The notes beneath the pieces are model-generated. The model saw nothing but the letters and a program-made list of their open reading frames with translations, made no database searches and was not told the DNA's origin. Position numbers and translations under genes: made by a program. This document shows positions 24,380 to 32,877 of a stretch of 64,000 bases of DNA, in pieces (within the stretch, counting starts at the first letter, position 1; each line of letters opens with the position of its first letter). The DNA comes from Marmoricola endophyticus (GTDB lineage: Bacteria; Actinomycetota; Actinomycetes; Propionibacteriales; Nocardioidaceae), in contig NZ_BMKQ01000001.1 of the NCBI RefSeq assembly GCF_014644415.1, positions 2,171,556 to 2,235,555 of the forward strand, given 5' to 3'.

Positions 24380-26223
24380 GCACGACCGGCCGTCCGCCCG
24401 ACCGGCCGCTCGACCGGCCCCGCGCGGTGCACGAGGCCGGGCTGGACGCCGAGGTCGAGACCGGGAGCATCCCCCCGATCCAGGCACCGGTGCTCGGGTC
24501 CGCCGAGGACCGCGCCGACGGGCCGGCCGCGGAGACGGCCGCTGTCACGGTGGAGGGCAAGGACTCCGCGAGCGGCCTGCTGGGCTCCAGCGCGGTGATG
24601 GCGGCCGGCACCGTGGTCTCGCGCCTGAGCGGGTTCGCCCGCAGCTCGCTGCTCCTGGCTGCGCTCGGCGCGCAGCTGCACGCCGACATCTTCAACGTCG
24701 CCAACACCGTGCCGAACATGCTCTACATCCTGCTGGCGGGCGGGGTGTTCAACGCGGTGCTCGTGCCGCAGCTGGTCCGGGCGACCAAGCAGGACGCCGA
24801 CGGCGGTACGGCGTACACCGAGCGAGTGGTGACCGTCGCCGCGGTCTTCCTGCTCGTCGTCTCGGTCGTGCTGGTGGTGGCGGCGCCGCTGCTGATGCGA
24901 CTGTTCCTCGACCCGTCCTACGACTCGCCGGCACTGGCCGACCAGCGCGACTCGGTGATCGCCTTCGCCCGCTACTGCCTGCCCCAGGTCTTCTTCTACG
25001 GCATGTTCGTGCTGCTCGGCCAGGTGCTGAACGCCCGGCGCAGCTTCGGCCCGATGATGTGGGCCCCGATCGCCAACAACGTGATCTCGGTCGTCGTGCT
25101 GGTGGCGTACCTCAGCACCTTCGGCCCGGTGTCGAAGTCCGAGCTGAGCAGCGCGTTCACCTCGGCGCAGGAGCTGGTGCTCGGCCTCGGCTCGACGCTC
25201 GGCATCGCCGCCCAGCTGGCCGTCCTCGTCCCGTACCTGCGCCGCGCCGGGGTCCGGCTGCGCCCGCGCTTCGACCTGCGTGGCTCGGGGCTGGGGCACA
25301 CGCTGCGTCTGGGTGTGTGGACGGTGCTGTTCGTGATCGCCAACCAGGTCGCGTACACGGTCGTCGTCCGGATCGCCTCGAGCGGGACCGCGTCCGGCTC
25401 CTCGGGCGGGACCGGCTACACCGTCTACTCCAACTCGTTCCTGCTCATCATGGTCCCGCACGCCGTGGTGACCGTCTCGCTCGCGACCGCGATGCTCCCG
25501 CGGCTCTCGTCGACCGCCGCGGACCGCGACCTCGGCGAGGTGGGCCGCGGGATCGGGCAGATGATGCGGACGACCTTCGCGCTGATCGTGCCGTTCGCCC
25601 TGCTGATCCCGGTCGTCTCCCGCGACGTCCCCACCCTGGTCTTCGGGTACGGAGCCGGCAGCGGCACCGCGGGACTGTTCGGGCCGACCCTGTCGCTCTT
25701 CGCGCTCGGCCTGGTCTTCTTCACCAGCCACTACCTCGTCCTGCGCGGGTTCTACGCCCTCGAGCGCACGCGGACGGTGTTCTTCATCCAGGTGGTGGTC
25801 TCCGCGGTCAACATCGTGCTGGCGGTCGCCCTCACCCGCGGCATCACCGCCGGCCAGACCTCACCGCGGCTGGTCCTCGCCTACTCGGGGGCGTACGCCG
25901 TCGGCGCGGTGCTCTCGTACGTCGTCCTCTCCAGGCTCGTCGGAGGGCTGCAGGGCGGCCGGCTGCTCGAGTTCGCGCTGCGCATCGTGCCCGCTGCCGC
26001 GATCGCCGCCGGTCTCGCCTGGGCCGCCCACGAGGCGGTGGGGAGCCTCCTGTCCGGCGACGGCAAGGTCGCAGCCCTCGTCTCGCTGCTCGTGACCGCC
26101 GCCGTCGACGGGGCGGTGCTGCTGGTCCTCGCCCGGATGGCCGGGATCGTGGAGCTGACCAGCGTGCTGGACCTGATCGGCCGGCGGCTGGGCCTGCGCC
26201 GCCGCGGCGGACACCGTGCGTGA
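24376..26223 (+). CDS. murJ: Lipid II flippase MurJ
   Basis: This 615-residue MVF-family protein has about 14 membrane spans and moves lipid II across the membrane. It opens with an acidic cytoplasmic tail, then SSAVMAAGTVVSRLSGFARSS, which bears the conserved membrane arginines, then DIFNVANTVPNMLYILLAGGVFNAVLVPQL. In mycobacteria the pseudokinase regulator is fused to this protein; here MurJ ends after the last span (GRRLGLRRRGGHRA) and the kinase-like domain is a separate downstream gene. The GTG overlaps the stop of the DUF6049 gene. Confidence 0.95.
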   Translation: MSTTGRPPDRPLDRPRAVHEAGLDAEVETGSIPPIQAPVLGSAEDRADGPAAETAAVTVEGKDSASGLLGSSAVMAAGTVVSRLSGFARSSLLLAALGAQLHADIFNVANTVPNMLYILLAGGVFNAVLVPQLVRATKQDADGGTAYTERVVTVAAVFLLVVSVVLVVAAPLLMRLFLDPSYDSPALADQRDSVIAFARYCLPQVFFYGMFVLLGQVLNARRSFGPMMWAPIANNVISVVVLVAYLSTFGPVSKSELSSAFTSAQELVLGLGSTLGIAAQLAVLVPYLRRAGVRLRPRFDLRGSGLGHTLRLGVWTVLFVIANQVAYTVVVRIASSGTASGSSGGTGYTVYSNSFLLIMVPHAVVTVSLATAMLPRLSSTAADRDLGEVGRGIGQMMRTTFALIVPFALLIPVVSRDVPTLVFGYGAGSGTAGLFGPTLSLFALGLVFFTSHYLVLRGFYALERTRTVFFIQVVVSAVNIVLAVALTRGITAGQTSPRLVLAYSGAYAVGAVLSYVVLSRLVGGLQGGRLLEFALRIVPAAAIAAGLAWAAHEAVGSLLSGDGKVAALVSLLVTAAVDGAVLLVLARMAGIVELTSVLDLIGRRLGLRRRGGHRA

Positions 26224-26260
26224 CCTGGCGCGTCCCGCGACCGACGGCGCCACCACGCCC

Positions 26261-26266
26261 TAGACT
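26261..26266 (+). promoter_or_regulatory. -10 element TAGACT upstream of the pseudokinase gene
   Basis: TAGACT matches TANNNT about 30 bases before the GTG at 26297. Unlike several neighbours, this transcript would have a leader, and it contains a strong AGGAGGAG ribosome binding site. Confidence 0.4.
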
Positions 26267-26296
26267 CGCGACACGCCCTGCCAGGAGGAGGCGAAC

Positions 26297-27826
26297 GTGA
26301 GCACCGCGAGCAGCGCCGGCGTCGTGCTGGGCGGCCGGTACCGCTTGGAGGACCTCCTCGACGACGTCGACGGCGCGCGCGCGTGGCGCGCGACCGACAC
26401 CGTCCTGGTCCGTGACGTCCGGGTGTGGGCACTGCCCGAGGAGGACCCTCGGGTGGAGGCGGTCCTCGAGGCGGCGCGGGTCTCGGCGCGCGTCACCGAC
26501 GCGCACCTGCTCCGGGTCCTCGACGCCGACGTGCGCGACGGGCTCGCCTGGGTGGTCAGCGAGTGGGGCGAGGGCAGGACCCTGGCCGACATGGTCGGTC
26601 GGGGGGTGCTGCCGCCGGACCGCTCCGCCTGGTTGACCCGGGAGGTCGCGACCGCGATCGCCTCGGCCGCGGGCCACGGGCTCGCCCACGGGCGCCTCGC
26701 CCCCGAGAACGTCATGGTCACCACCTCGGGCACCGTCCGGCTCGTGGGTTTCGCGATCGACGCCGCGGTGCAGGAGACGCTGCGCCGCAGCGGCGACTAC
26801 CCCGAGGTCACCGACGCGGAGGCGGACGTCCTCGACCTCGCCGGCCTGCTCTACGCCGGTCTCGTCGGCCGGTGGCCCGGCGCGTCGGGCTCACGGGTCG
26901 ACGCCGCACCGCGCGACGGCCACGGACCGCTGCGCCCCCGCCAGGTACGCGCCGGCGTACCCCGCCCGCTCGACGCGCTGTGCGACCGGGTGCTCTCGCG
27001 GCGCCGTGGAGACCTGGACGCGCAGCGGATGGCCGCCGTCCTGACCGAGTACCTCGGTGAGCTCGCCGCCGCCGATCCCTCGCTGCTGCCTGCGACGACC
27101 CCCGGCGTGCCCGTGCTCGAGGACGGCGGACCGTCCGACTCCGGCGATCCCGCTGCGCCGGTCACCGAGGACCGCGAGCCGGCCGTGGTGCCGGACGACG
27201 TGCCGGTGCCGCCGGTGAGCTCCCCCGTGGGGGAACGGCCCGAGCCCCGACCGTCCTCGGCGACCCCCGCGGCGGCTTCCGGCACCACCACTGCCGACGA
27301 GGGCTCCGAGCTGCCCGGGAACCACCGCGCCGCCGAGGCGACCGCGGACGATGTCGAGGACGGCGCCGACCGGGCCGCCGAGGTCGCGGACGACGACCCC
27401 GACCGCACGCTGGTGGGCAAGCACCGCCCGACCGGGCCCGACGACGACCCCGACTGGCACAAGCCGCGCCCCGGACCGCGCCCACCCGCGCCGGACCTCG
27501 AGGCTCCTCCGGAGAGGCCGCTGTTCGCCCCCGATGACGGCCCCCGCCGGACGCGCCCGGCGGCCGTGCGCTCGTCCGCCACCGAGTCCTGGGGGGCCAC
27601 GGACTGGTCGCGCTCGCACCCGGTCCGCGAGTGGGAGGCCGGTGACCGCCGCGACGAGGAGCCCCGCTGGCCCTTCGGCGGGGACCACGTCGACGCCCTG
27701 CCCGACCTGCCTCCCGACGCGGAGCCGCAGTCGCACTGGCTCCGGCTGCCGCTCATCCTCGGGCTGGTCGCGGTGCTCGCCATCGTGGTGGCGTTCCTGC
27801 TGGCCTTCCACGGCGGCGGTTCCTGA
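26297..27826 (+). CDS. MurJ-associated pseudokinase with C-terminal membrane span
   Basis: The 509-residue product has a protein-kinase fold in residues 1-260 but lacks catalytic residues: the VAIK lysine is missing (VRDVRVWAL), the HRD motif is replaced by HGRLAPENV, and DFG reads VGF. A long disordered, acidic and proline-rich linker follows, then a single span (LILGLVAVLAIVVAFLLAF). In M. tuberculosis the equivalent domain is fused to MviN, is phosphorylated by PknB and then binds FhaA. PknB and FhaA homologues lie in this window, so the same circuit is likely. AGGAGGAG precedes the GTG. Confidence 0.85.
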   Translation: MSTASSAGVVLGGRYRLEDLLDDVDGARAWRATDTVLVRDVRVWALPEEDPRVEAVLEAARVSARVTDAHLLRVLDADVRDGLAWVVSEWGEGRTLADMVGRGVLPPDRSAWLTREVATAIASAAGHGLAHGRLAPENVMVTTSGTVRLVGFAIDAAVQETLRRSGDYPEVTDAEADVLDLAGLLYAGLVGRWPGASGSRVDAAPRDGHGPLRPRQVRAGVPRPLDALCDRVLSRRRGDLDAQRMAAVLTEYLGELAAADPSLLPATTPGVPVLEDGGPSDSGDPAAPVTEDREPAVVPDDVPVPPVSSPVGERPEPRPSSATPAAASGTTTADEGSELPGNHRAAEATADDVEDGADRAAEVADDDPDRTLVGKHRPTGPDDDPDWHKPRPGPRPPAPDLEAPPERPLFAPDDGPRRTRPAAVRSSATESWGATDWSRSHPVREWEAGDRRDEEPRWPFGGDHVDALPDLPPDAEPQSHWLRLPLILGLVAVLAIVVAFLLAFHGGGS

Positions 27827-27846
27827 CCCGTTCGGTGCGCCCGGGT

Positions 27847-27872
27847 GGAATGGAGCCTGCCTAGGCTGTGTT
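27847..27872 (+). promoter_or_regulatory. SigR-type thiol-stress promoter GGAAT-N18-GTT
   Basis: GGAAT (27847-27851), exactly 18 bases, then GTT (27870-27872) reproduces the consensus of Streptomyces SigR and mycobacterial SigH promoters. It lies about 65 bases upstream of trxB, a classical target of that regulon. An overlapping TAGGCT (27862-27867) could be a vegetative -10, giving dual control. Confidence 0.75.
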
Positions 27873-27937
27873 CACGTGATCGTCCCGCGACGCGACCGCG
27901 CGGCGGGACGTCGTACCCATCAGGAGGAGCACTGCCG

Positions 27938-28948
27938 ATGTCCGCCACCTTGTCCGAGACCCGAGACGTCATCGTGATCGGTTCCGGCCCCGCCGGCTAC
28001 ACCGCGGCGGTCTACGCCGCCCGTGCTGGGCTCCGCCCGCTGGTCTTCGAGGGCGCCGTCACCGCTGGCGGTGCGCTGATGAACACCACCGAGGTGGAGA
28101 ACTACCCAGGCTTCCGCGACGGCATCATGGGCCCGGCCCTGATGGACGAGATGCGAGCCCAGGCCGAGCGGTTCGGCGCCGAGCTGGTGGCCGACGACGT
28201 CGTCGAGGTGGACCTGCGCGGGGAGACCAAGACGGTCCGCACCGAGGAGGGAACGTTCGCGGTCCGGTCGGTGATCCTGGCGATGGGGTCGGGCTACCGC
28301 AAGCTCGGGGTCGAGGGCGAGGACCGGCTCTCCGGCCACGGCGTGTCCTGGTGCGCGACCTGCGACGGCTTCTTCTTCCGCGAGCAGCACATCGCCGTCG
28401 TCGGCGGTGGCGACTCGGCGATCGAGGAGGCGACGTTCCTCTCGCGCTTCGGCTCGAAGGTCACCCTGATCCACCGCCGTGGCGAGCTTCGTGCGTCGCA
28501 GATCATGCAGGAGCGAGCCTTCGCCGACCCGAAGATCGACTTCGCCTGGAACAGCGAGGTCGCTTCGCTGGAGGGCGACGACAAGCTCACCGGTGTCGTC
28601 CTGCGCGACACCGAGACCGGCGAGGAGCGCACGCTGCCCGCCACCGGCCTGTTCATCGCGATCGGTCACGACCCGCGCTCGGAGCTGCTGCCGGGCCAGG
28701 TCGACCTCGACGACGAGGGGTACGTCCTCGTCGACGCTCCGTCGACGGCGACCAACCTCGACGGCGTCTTCGCCTGCGGTGACCTCGTGGACCACCACTA
28801 CCGCCAGGCCATCACCGCCGCCGGGACCGGTTGCGCCGCAGCGCTGGACGCCGAGCGCTGGCTCGCCGCCCGGGACCACGAGGCCTCGACCGCGGGCGAC
28901 GCGGCCGAGACCCGCGACGAGGTCGTCGCCGGCGCCGGCGTCGTCTGA
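27938..28948 (+). CDS. trxB: Thioredoxin-disulfide reductase
   Basis: This 336-residue flavoenzyme transfers electrons from NADPH to thioredoxin. The FAD-binding [16 protein letters not shown] motif is at the N-terminus, the redox-active CATC is in [11 protein letters not shown] near residue 145, the NADPH-binding [10 protein letters not shown] follows, and the C-terminal [21 protein letters not shown] closes the FAD site. AGGAGGAG precedes ATG 27938. A SigR-type promoter lies upstream. The gene just downstream, its usual partner trxA, is broken in this sequence. The SigM-type sigma/anti-sigma genes that separate murJ from trxB in mycobacteria are absent. Confidence 0.96.
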   Translation: MSATLSETRDVIVIGSGPAGYTAAVYAARAGLRPLVFEGAVTAGGALMNTTEVENYPGFRDGIMGPALMDEMRAQAERFGAELVADDVVEVDLRGETKTVRTEEGTFAVRSVILAMGSGYRKLGVEGEDRLSGHGVSWCATCDGFFFREQHIAVVGGGDSAIEEATFLSRFGSKVTLIHRRGELRASQIMQERAFADPKIDFAWNSEVASLEGDDKLTGVVLRDTETGEERTLPATGLFIAIGHDPRSELLPGQVDLDDEGYVLVDAPSTATNLDGVFACGDLVDHHYRQAITAAGTGCAAALDAERWLAARDHEASTAGDAAETRDEVVAGAGVV

Positions 28949-29024
28949 GCGTCCTCACCCCGGGGAACACCACGGCCACGAGCGCCGTTGCACGACACAC
29001 CCACCACTGATCAAGGAGCACACC

Positions 29025-29313
29025 ATGGCTGATCTCCAGGCCGTCACCGACGACACCTTCGACGCGGAGGTGCTCAAGTCCGACAAGCCCGCGCCAGGTC
29101 TCCCCCATCCTCGACGAGCTGAACGCCAGCCACGGCGACAAGGTGACGTTCGTGAAGATGAACGTCGACGAGAACCCCGTGACGCCGTCGTCGTACCGCG
29201 TCACCGGCATCCCGAACCTCATCGTCTTCCAGGGCGGCGAGCAGGTGCGCCAGATCGTGGGCGCGCGGCCCAAGTCCGCGATCCTCAAGGAGCTCGAGGA
29301 GTTCATCGGCTGA
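29025..29313 (+). pseudogene. trxA: Thioredoxin, active site deleted and frameshifted
   Basis: The frame opens as a thioredoxin (MADLQAVTDDTF...KSDKP, to 29090) with AAGGAG upstream, then shifts. The frame from 29092 continues as the C-terminal two thirds (RQVSPILDEL..., VTGIPNLIVFQGGEQV, up to the stop at 29311). Compared with thioredoxins of this family the segment containing WCGPC is missing: about 38 bases are lost between 29090 and 29092, removing both active-site cysteines and changing frame. No intact product can be made, and restoring frame would not restore activity. It is either a real pseudogene beside trxB or a sequencing/assembly deletion. Confidence 0.88.
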
Positions 29314-29331
29314 TCCCGGCCCCTCCACGCG

Positions 29332-29362
29332 ACGGCGTGCGTCCCTGCGGGGCGCACGCCGT
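29332..29362 (+). terminator. Terminator hairpin after trxBA
   Basis: ACGGCGTGCG and CGCACGCCGT form a perfect 10-bp stem with an 11-base loop, 18 bases after the trxA stop and before the acyltransferase gene. Confidence 0.7.
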
Positions 29363-29439
29363 TCGTGCGTGCGGCGCCGCTACGCCGGGTCCGGGCTGCG
29401 AGGATGGGCGCCGACCCCCGATCCTCGACGAGGAGCCCC

Positions 29440-30195
29440 GTGCGCGACTTCACGTACCCGTCCATCATCACCTTCGGCAAGGTGATGTTCCGTCTGCTCG
29501 GACTGCGTTTCCAGCGCTCGGGCACCGAGCACGTCCCGCGCGAGGGGGGCGCGCTGCTGGCCATCAACCACATCGGGTACGTCGACTTCGTGCTCGCCGG
29601 CTACGCCGCTGTCCCGGCCGGTCGCGTGGTCAGGTTCATGGCCAAGAAGGAGATCTTCGACCACTCCGTCGCGGGACCGGTGATGCGCTCGATGCACCAC
29701 ATCCCGGTCGACCGGTCCGACGGAGCCGGGAGCTTCCGCGACGCGGTGCGCTACCTGCGCGAGGGTGAGCTGGTCGGCATCTTCCCCGAGGCGACCATCT
29801 CGCGCTCCTTCGAGGTCAAGGAGCTCAAGTCCGGTGCCACGAGGATCGCGGCCGAGGCGGGCGTCCCGCTCCTTCCCGTCGTCCTGTGGGGCACCCAGCG
29901 GCTGATGACCAAGGACCACCCGCGCGACCTCGCCGGGCGCAAGACGATCGGCATCCTCGTCGGCGAGCCGATGCACCCCACCGGCGACGACCCGGCGGCG
30001 GAGACCGCTGCGCTGCACGAGGCGATGTCCGCCCTGGTGCGGGAGGCGATCGAGGCGTACCCGGCCGACGAGCAGCCCGAGGGCAGCTGGTGGCTGCCCG
30101 CGTCGTACGGCGGGTCGGCTCCTACGCCCGCCGAGGCCGAGGAGCTGGACGCGGCCGAGAAGCGCCGACGGGCCGAGCGTCGGCGAAAAAACTGA
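29440..30195 (+). CDS. 1-acyl-sn-glycerol-3-phosphate acyltransferase family protein
   Basis: This 251-residue protein carries the PlsC motifs: NHIGYVD (HX4D) near residue 42, FPEATIS in place of FPEGTRS near 110, and VPLLPVVLWG. These enzymes acylate lysophosphatidate during phospholipid synthesis at the membrane. GTG 29440 is preceded by AGGAG five bases away. The C-terminal 25 residues are charged, rich in glutamate, lysine and arginine. It faces parB with only 17 bases between the stop codons. In M. tuberculosis a peptidoglycan hydrolase gene sits in this place instead. Confidence 0.87.
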   Translation: MRDFTYPSIITFGKVMFRLLGLRFQRSGTEHVPREGGALLAINHIGYVDFVLAGYAAVPAGRVVRFMAKKEIFDHSVAGPVMRSMHHIPVDRSDGAGSFRDAVRYLREGELVGIFPEATISRSFEVKELKSGATRIAAEAGVPLLPVVLWGTQRLMTKDHPRDLAGRKTIGILVGEPMHPTGDDPAAETAALHEAMSALVREAIEAYPADEQPEGSWWLPASYGGSAPTPAEAEELDAAEKRRRAERRRKN

Positions 30196-30196
30196 C

Positions 30197-30206
30197 TTGT
30201 CGACAA
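30197..30206. other. Palindrome TTGTCGACAA between plsC and parB
   Basis: The 15-mer GACTTGTCGACAAAT occurs here and again inside dnaA (35972-35986). The core is a 10-bp palindrome in which each strand reads TTGTCGACA, one base away from the DnaA box TTGTCCACA. It may be a DnaA or other origin-region binding site. Confidence 0.4.
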
Positions 30207-30212
30207 ATCACT

Positions 30213-31169
30213 TCATGGTTTTGCTGACGAGTCGCTCCTGATCACCTCGAGGATCCGCTTGAGGTCCGACAGGCTGGCGAAGTCGACCGTAATCTTGCCG
30301 CGGTGCTTGCCGAGCTGGACGCGGACCCGGGTCTCCAGGAGGTCGCTGAGCTCGTCGGCGATGTCGGCGAGGCCCGGAGCCACCGGGCGAGCGCGCTGGG
30401 CGCGACTGTCCCGTCGGTCGTCGCCGACCGCGACGATCTCCTCGAGCCCGCGCACGGAGATGCCCTCGGCCACGACCCGGTGGGCCAGGCGGTCCTGCAG
30501 GTCCGGGTCCTGGACGGCGAGCAGGGTACGGGCGTGGCCGGCCGACAGCACCCCTGCGCCGACCCGCCGCTGGACGGCCGGCGAGAGTCGCAGCAGCCGG
30601 AGGGTGTTGGAGATCTGCGGGCGACTGCGACCGATCCGGTCCGCCAGCTCGTCGTGCGTGCAGTCGAAGTCCTCCAGCAGCTGCTGGTAGGCCGCGGCCT
30701 CTTCCAAGGGGTTGAGCTGCGAGCGGTGCAGGTTCTCCAGCAGGGCGTCGCGGAGCATGTCCTCGTCGCCGGTGTCCCGCACGATCGCAGGGATCCGCTC
30801 CAGTCCCGCGGCCTGGGAGGCGCGCCAGCGGCGCTCCCCCATAATCAGCTCGTAGCCGTCCTCCTCGGCCCGCCGGCGCACGACGACCGGCTGCAGCAGG
30901 CCCACCTCGCGGATCGAGTGGACCAGCTCGGCCATGTCGTCCTCGTCGAAGACCTCGCGAGGCTGGCGTGCGTTGGGCACGATCGCCTCGACGGGCAGCT
31001 CCGCGAAGTGAGCGCCGGGCACGCTGCCGACCGTGGGCGCGTCCTCGTCGACGGCTGACTCGCTGCCGGACGCGGCGGCTGACGCACGCTCGGGGGCCTC
31101 GGGCTCCGTCGGGATCAGGGCACCGAGACCGCGGCCGAGTCCTCGGCGCTGCGGGGGCTTCGGGCTCAT
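30213..31169 (-). CDS. parB: Chromosome partitioning protein ParB
   Basis: This 318-residue protein binds parS and spreads to form the centromere complex. The N-terminal RGLGRGLGALIP motif that contacts ParA is present, then VPNARQPREVFDEDDMAELVHSI, the CTPase motif GERRWRASQAAG, and the helix-turn-helix HDELADRIGRSRPQISNTLRLLRL; the C-terminal dimer domain ends at LSDLKRILEVIR. Its ATG overlaps the parA stop. Two parS sites lie just upstream inside parA and rsmG. Confidence 0.97.
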   Translation of the reverse strand: MSPKPPQRRGLGRGLGALIPTEPEAPERASAAASGSESAVDEDAPTVGSVPGAHFAELPVEAIVPNARQPREVFDEDDMAELVHSIREVGLLQPVVVRRRAEEDGYELIMGERRWRASQAAGLERIPAIVRDTGDEDMLRDALLENLHRSQLNPLEEAAAYQQLLEDFDCTHDELADRIGRSRPQISNTLRLLRLSPAVQRRVGAGVLSAGHARTLLAVQDPDLQDRLAHRVVAEGISVRGLEEIVAVGDDRRDSRAQRARPVAPGLADIADELSDLLETRVRVQLGKHRGKITVDFASLSDLKRILEVIRSDSSAKP

Positions 31170-32161
31170 CCGCGCCCACCTCCGTCCTGCGGGGCCGGAG
31201 GCCGCTGCCCGATCACCGCGAGCTCGCGGGCAGCGGCGAGGTAGGCGAGGGCCCCGGTGGACGTCGGGTCGTAGCCCAGCACGCTCTGCCCGTAGCTCGG
31301 CGCCTCGGAGACCCGCACCGAGCGCGGGATCATCGTCCGGAGCACCCGTGGGCCGAAGTGCTCGCGGACCTCCCGAGCCACGCCCGAGGCGAGCTTCGTG
31401 CGCGAGTCGTACATCGTGATCAGGAACGCGCCGAGACTCAGCTTGTCGTTGAGGTGCGCCCGGACCATCTCGACGGTCTCGAGCAGCTGACCGAGCCCCT
31501 CGAGCGCGTAGTACTCGGCCTGGATCGGGATCAGGATCTCCGCTCCGGCGACGAGCGCGTTCAGGGTGAGCAGGCCCAGCGACGGGGGGCAGTCGACGAG
31601 GACGTAGTCGTACCGCGTGTCCTCCTCCCCGATCAGCCGCGCTGCGTCGAGCGCCTTGCGCAGGCGGCTCTCCCGGGCGACGACGCTGACCAGCTCGATC
31701 TCGGCTCCGGCCAGGTCGATGGTCGCGGGCACCAGCCAGAGGTTCGGGACCTCCTCGACCGGCTGCGTGACATCGCGCAGCGGGGTCCCGTCGACCAGCA
31801 CCTCATACGTTCCGGGCGTCCCGCGACCGTGCTCGACGGCGAGGGCGGTGGAGGCGTTGCCCTGAGGGTCGAGGTCGATGACCAGGACGCGCTGTCCGAG
31901 CTGGGCCAGCGCCACCGCGAGGTTCACCGTGGTCGTCGTCTTCCCGACGCCGCCCTTCTGGTTGGCGACCACCACGGTTCGCGTGCGCGACGGGCGGGCG
32001 ACGGGGTCGTCCTGCACCGCTCCCTCGCGGGCTGCCATCTGCTGGGCGACCGCTCGCGCCAGCGGGGTGGAGTCGTCGAAGCCGGTCGCGTCCTTGTCCA
32101 GATCGGCTGCCGTCGGCACGGTCCTGGGCCCGGTTTCACGTGAAACCTGCGCCTCGTTCAT
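31166..32161 (-). CDS. parA: Chromosome partitioning ATPase ParA
   Basis: The 331-residue ATPase segregates origins by pulling ParB-parS complexes. The deviant Walker A KGGVGKTTTTVN is near residue 75, Walker B DCPPSLGLLTLNAL near 195, and the DNA-binding C-terminal part contains FGPRVLRTMIPRSVRVSEAPSYG. The extended N-terminus includes VSRET, encoded by a parS site. ATG 32161 overlaps the rsmG stop, so rsmG, parA and parB form one coupled operon. Confidence 0.97.
   Translation of the reverse strand: MNEAQVSRETGPRTVPTAADLDKDATGFDDSTPLARAVAQQMAAREGAVQDDPVARPSRTRTVVVANQKGGVGKTTTTVNLAVALAQLGQRVLVIDLDPQGNASTALAVEHGRGTPGTYEVLVDGTPLRDVTQPVEEVPNLWLVPATIDLAGAEIELVSVVARESRLRKALDAARLIGEEDTRYDYVLVDCPPSLGLLTLNALVAGAEILIPIQAEYYALEGLGQLLETVEMVRAHLNDKLSLGAFLITMYDSRTKLASGVAREVREHFGPRVLRTMIPRSVRVSEAPSYGQSVLGYDPTSTGALAYLAAARELAVIGQRPPAPQDGGGRG
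32132..32147. other. parS site in the parA 5' end
   Basis: GGTTTCACGTGAAACC contains the universal 14-bp parS core GTTTCACGTGAAAC without mismatch. It lies within codons 5-10 of parA. Confidence 0.93.
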
Positions 32162-32877
32162 CGCTTGCCGCTCCCTCGTCCTCGCTTGCGCCGCGCGCTC
32201 CGACCACCTGACGACGATCCTGCCGCACGAGTGTCCGACACTCGCACGCGCACCGCCGTCGTCGGCTCCGTCGCCAGGTCAGCACCGTACTGCTCGACAC
32301 CGACCACCTCTCCCCCGAGGCGTTGGATCGCCCGCCGGGCGCCATCGAGCTCCTCGGTCACTGCCGCTCCCTTCATCGCCACGAGCCAGCCGCCGGGCGC
32401 CACCAGCGGGAGCGTCCAGCCCGCCAGCTTGTCGAGCCGGGCGACGGCGCGCGCGGTGACGACCGGGAACGCGCGGTGGCCGGCCAGCTCCTCCGCCCGG
32501 GCGCGGACGACCTCGACGTTGTCGAGGCCGAGCGCGGCGACCGCCTCCTGCAGGAACGTCGCACGGCGCAGCAGCGGCTCAACCAGCACCACGCAGACGT
32601 CCGGTCGTGCGATCGCGATCGGGATCCCCGGCAGGCCGGCGCCGCTGCCGATGTCCGCCACGGTCGTACCGTCGTCGAACGCCGCCGCCAGCAGCCCGCA
32701 GTTCACGAGGTGCCGGTCCCACAGCCGAGGAACCTCACGCGGGCCGATCAGCCCCCGGGTGATCCCGGCCCCAGCCAGCAGGTCGGCGTAGGCCTGCGCC
32801 ACCGGGAGCCGAGACGAGAAAACCCCCGCCGCCACCTCGGGCGCCGGGGGTGTTTCACGTGAAACCGCGTCGCTCAC
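32158..32877 (-). CDS. rsmG: 16S rRNA (guanine527-N7) methyltransferase
   Basis: This 239-residue SAM-dependent enzyme methylates G527 of 16S rRNA; loss confers low-level streptomycin resistance. The SAM motif VADIGSGAGLPGIPIAIARPD, the following VLVEPLLRRATFLQEAV and TARAVARLDKLAGWTLPL are diagnostic. The N-terminus encodes VSRET through a parS site, and the C-terminus is a basic arginine/lysine/glycine tail that could bind RNA. The GTG overlaps the jag stop by four bases. Confidence 0.95.
   Translation of the reverse strand: MSDAVSRETPPAPEVAAGVFSSRLPVAQAYADLLAGAGITRGLIGPREVPRLWDRHLVNCGLLAAAFDDGTTVADIGSGAGLPGIPIAIARPDVCVVLVEPLLRRATFLQEAVAALGLDNVEVVRARAEELAGHRAFPVVTARAVARLDKLAGWTLPLVAPGGWLVAMKGAAVTEELDGARRAIQRLGGEVVGVEQYGADLATEPTTAVRVRVSDTRAAGSSSGGRSARRKRGRGSGKR
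32851..32866. other. parS site in the rsmG 5' end
   Basis: TGTTTCACGTGAAACC matches 15 of 16 bases of the parS consensus TGTTTCACGTGAAACA with a perfect 14-bp core, inside codons 4-9 of rsmG, 719 bases from the parA site. Confidence 0.95.

Noticed and set aside
26297-27826. Active serine/threonine kinase
   Set aside because: The VAIK lysine, HRD aspartate and DFG aspartate are all missing, so it is treated as a pseudokinase.
29090-29092. Programmed ribosomal frameshift in trxA
   Set aside because: No slippery sequence is evident, and changing frame would still omit the active-site cysteines.
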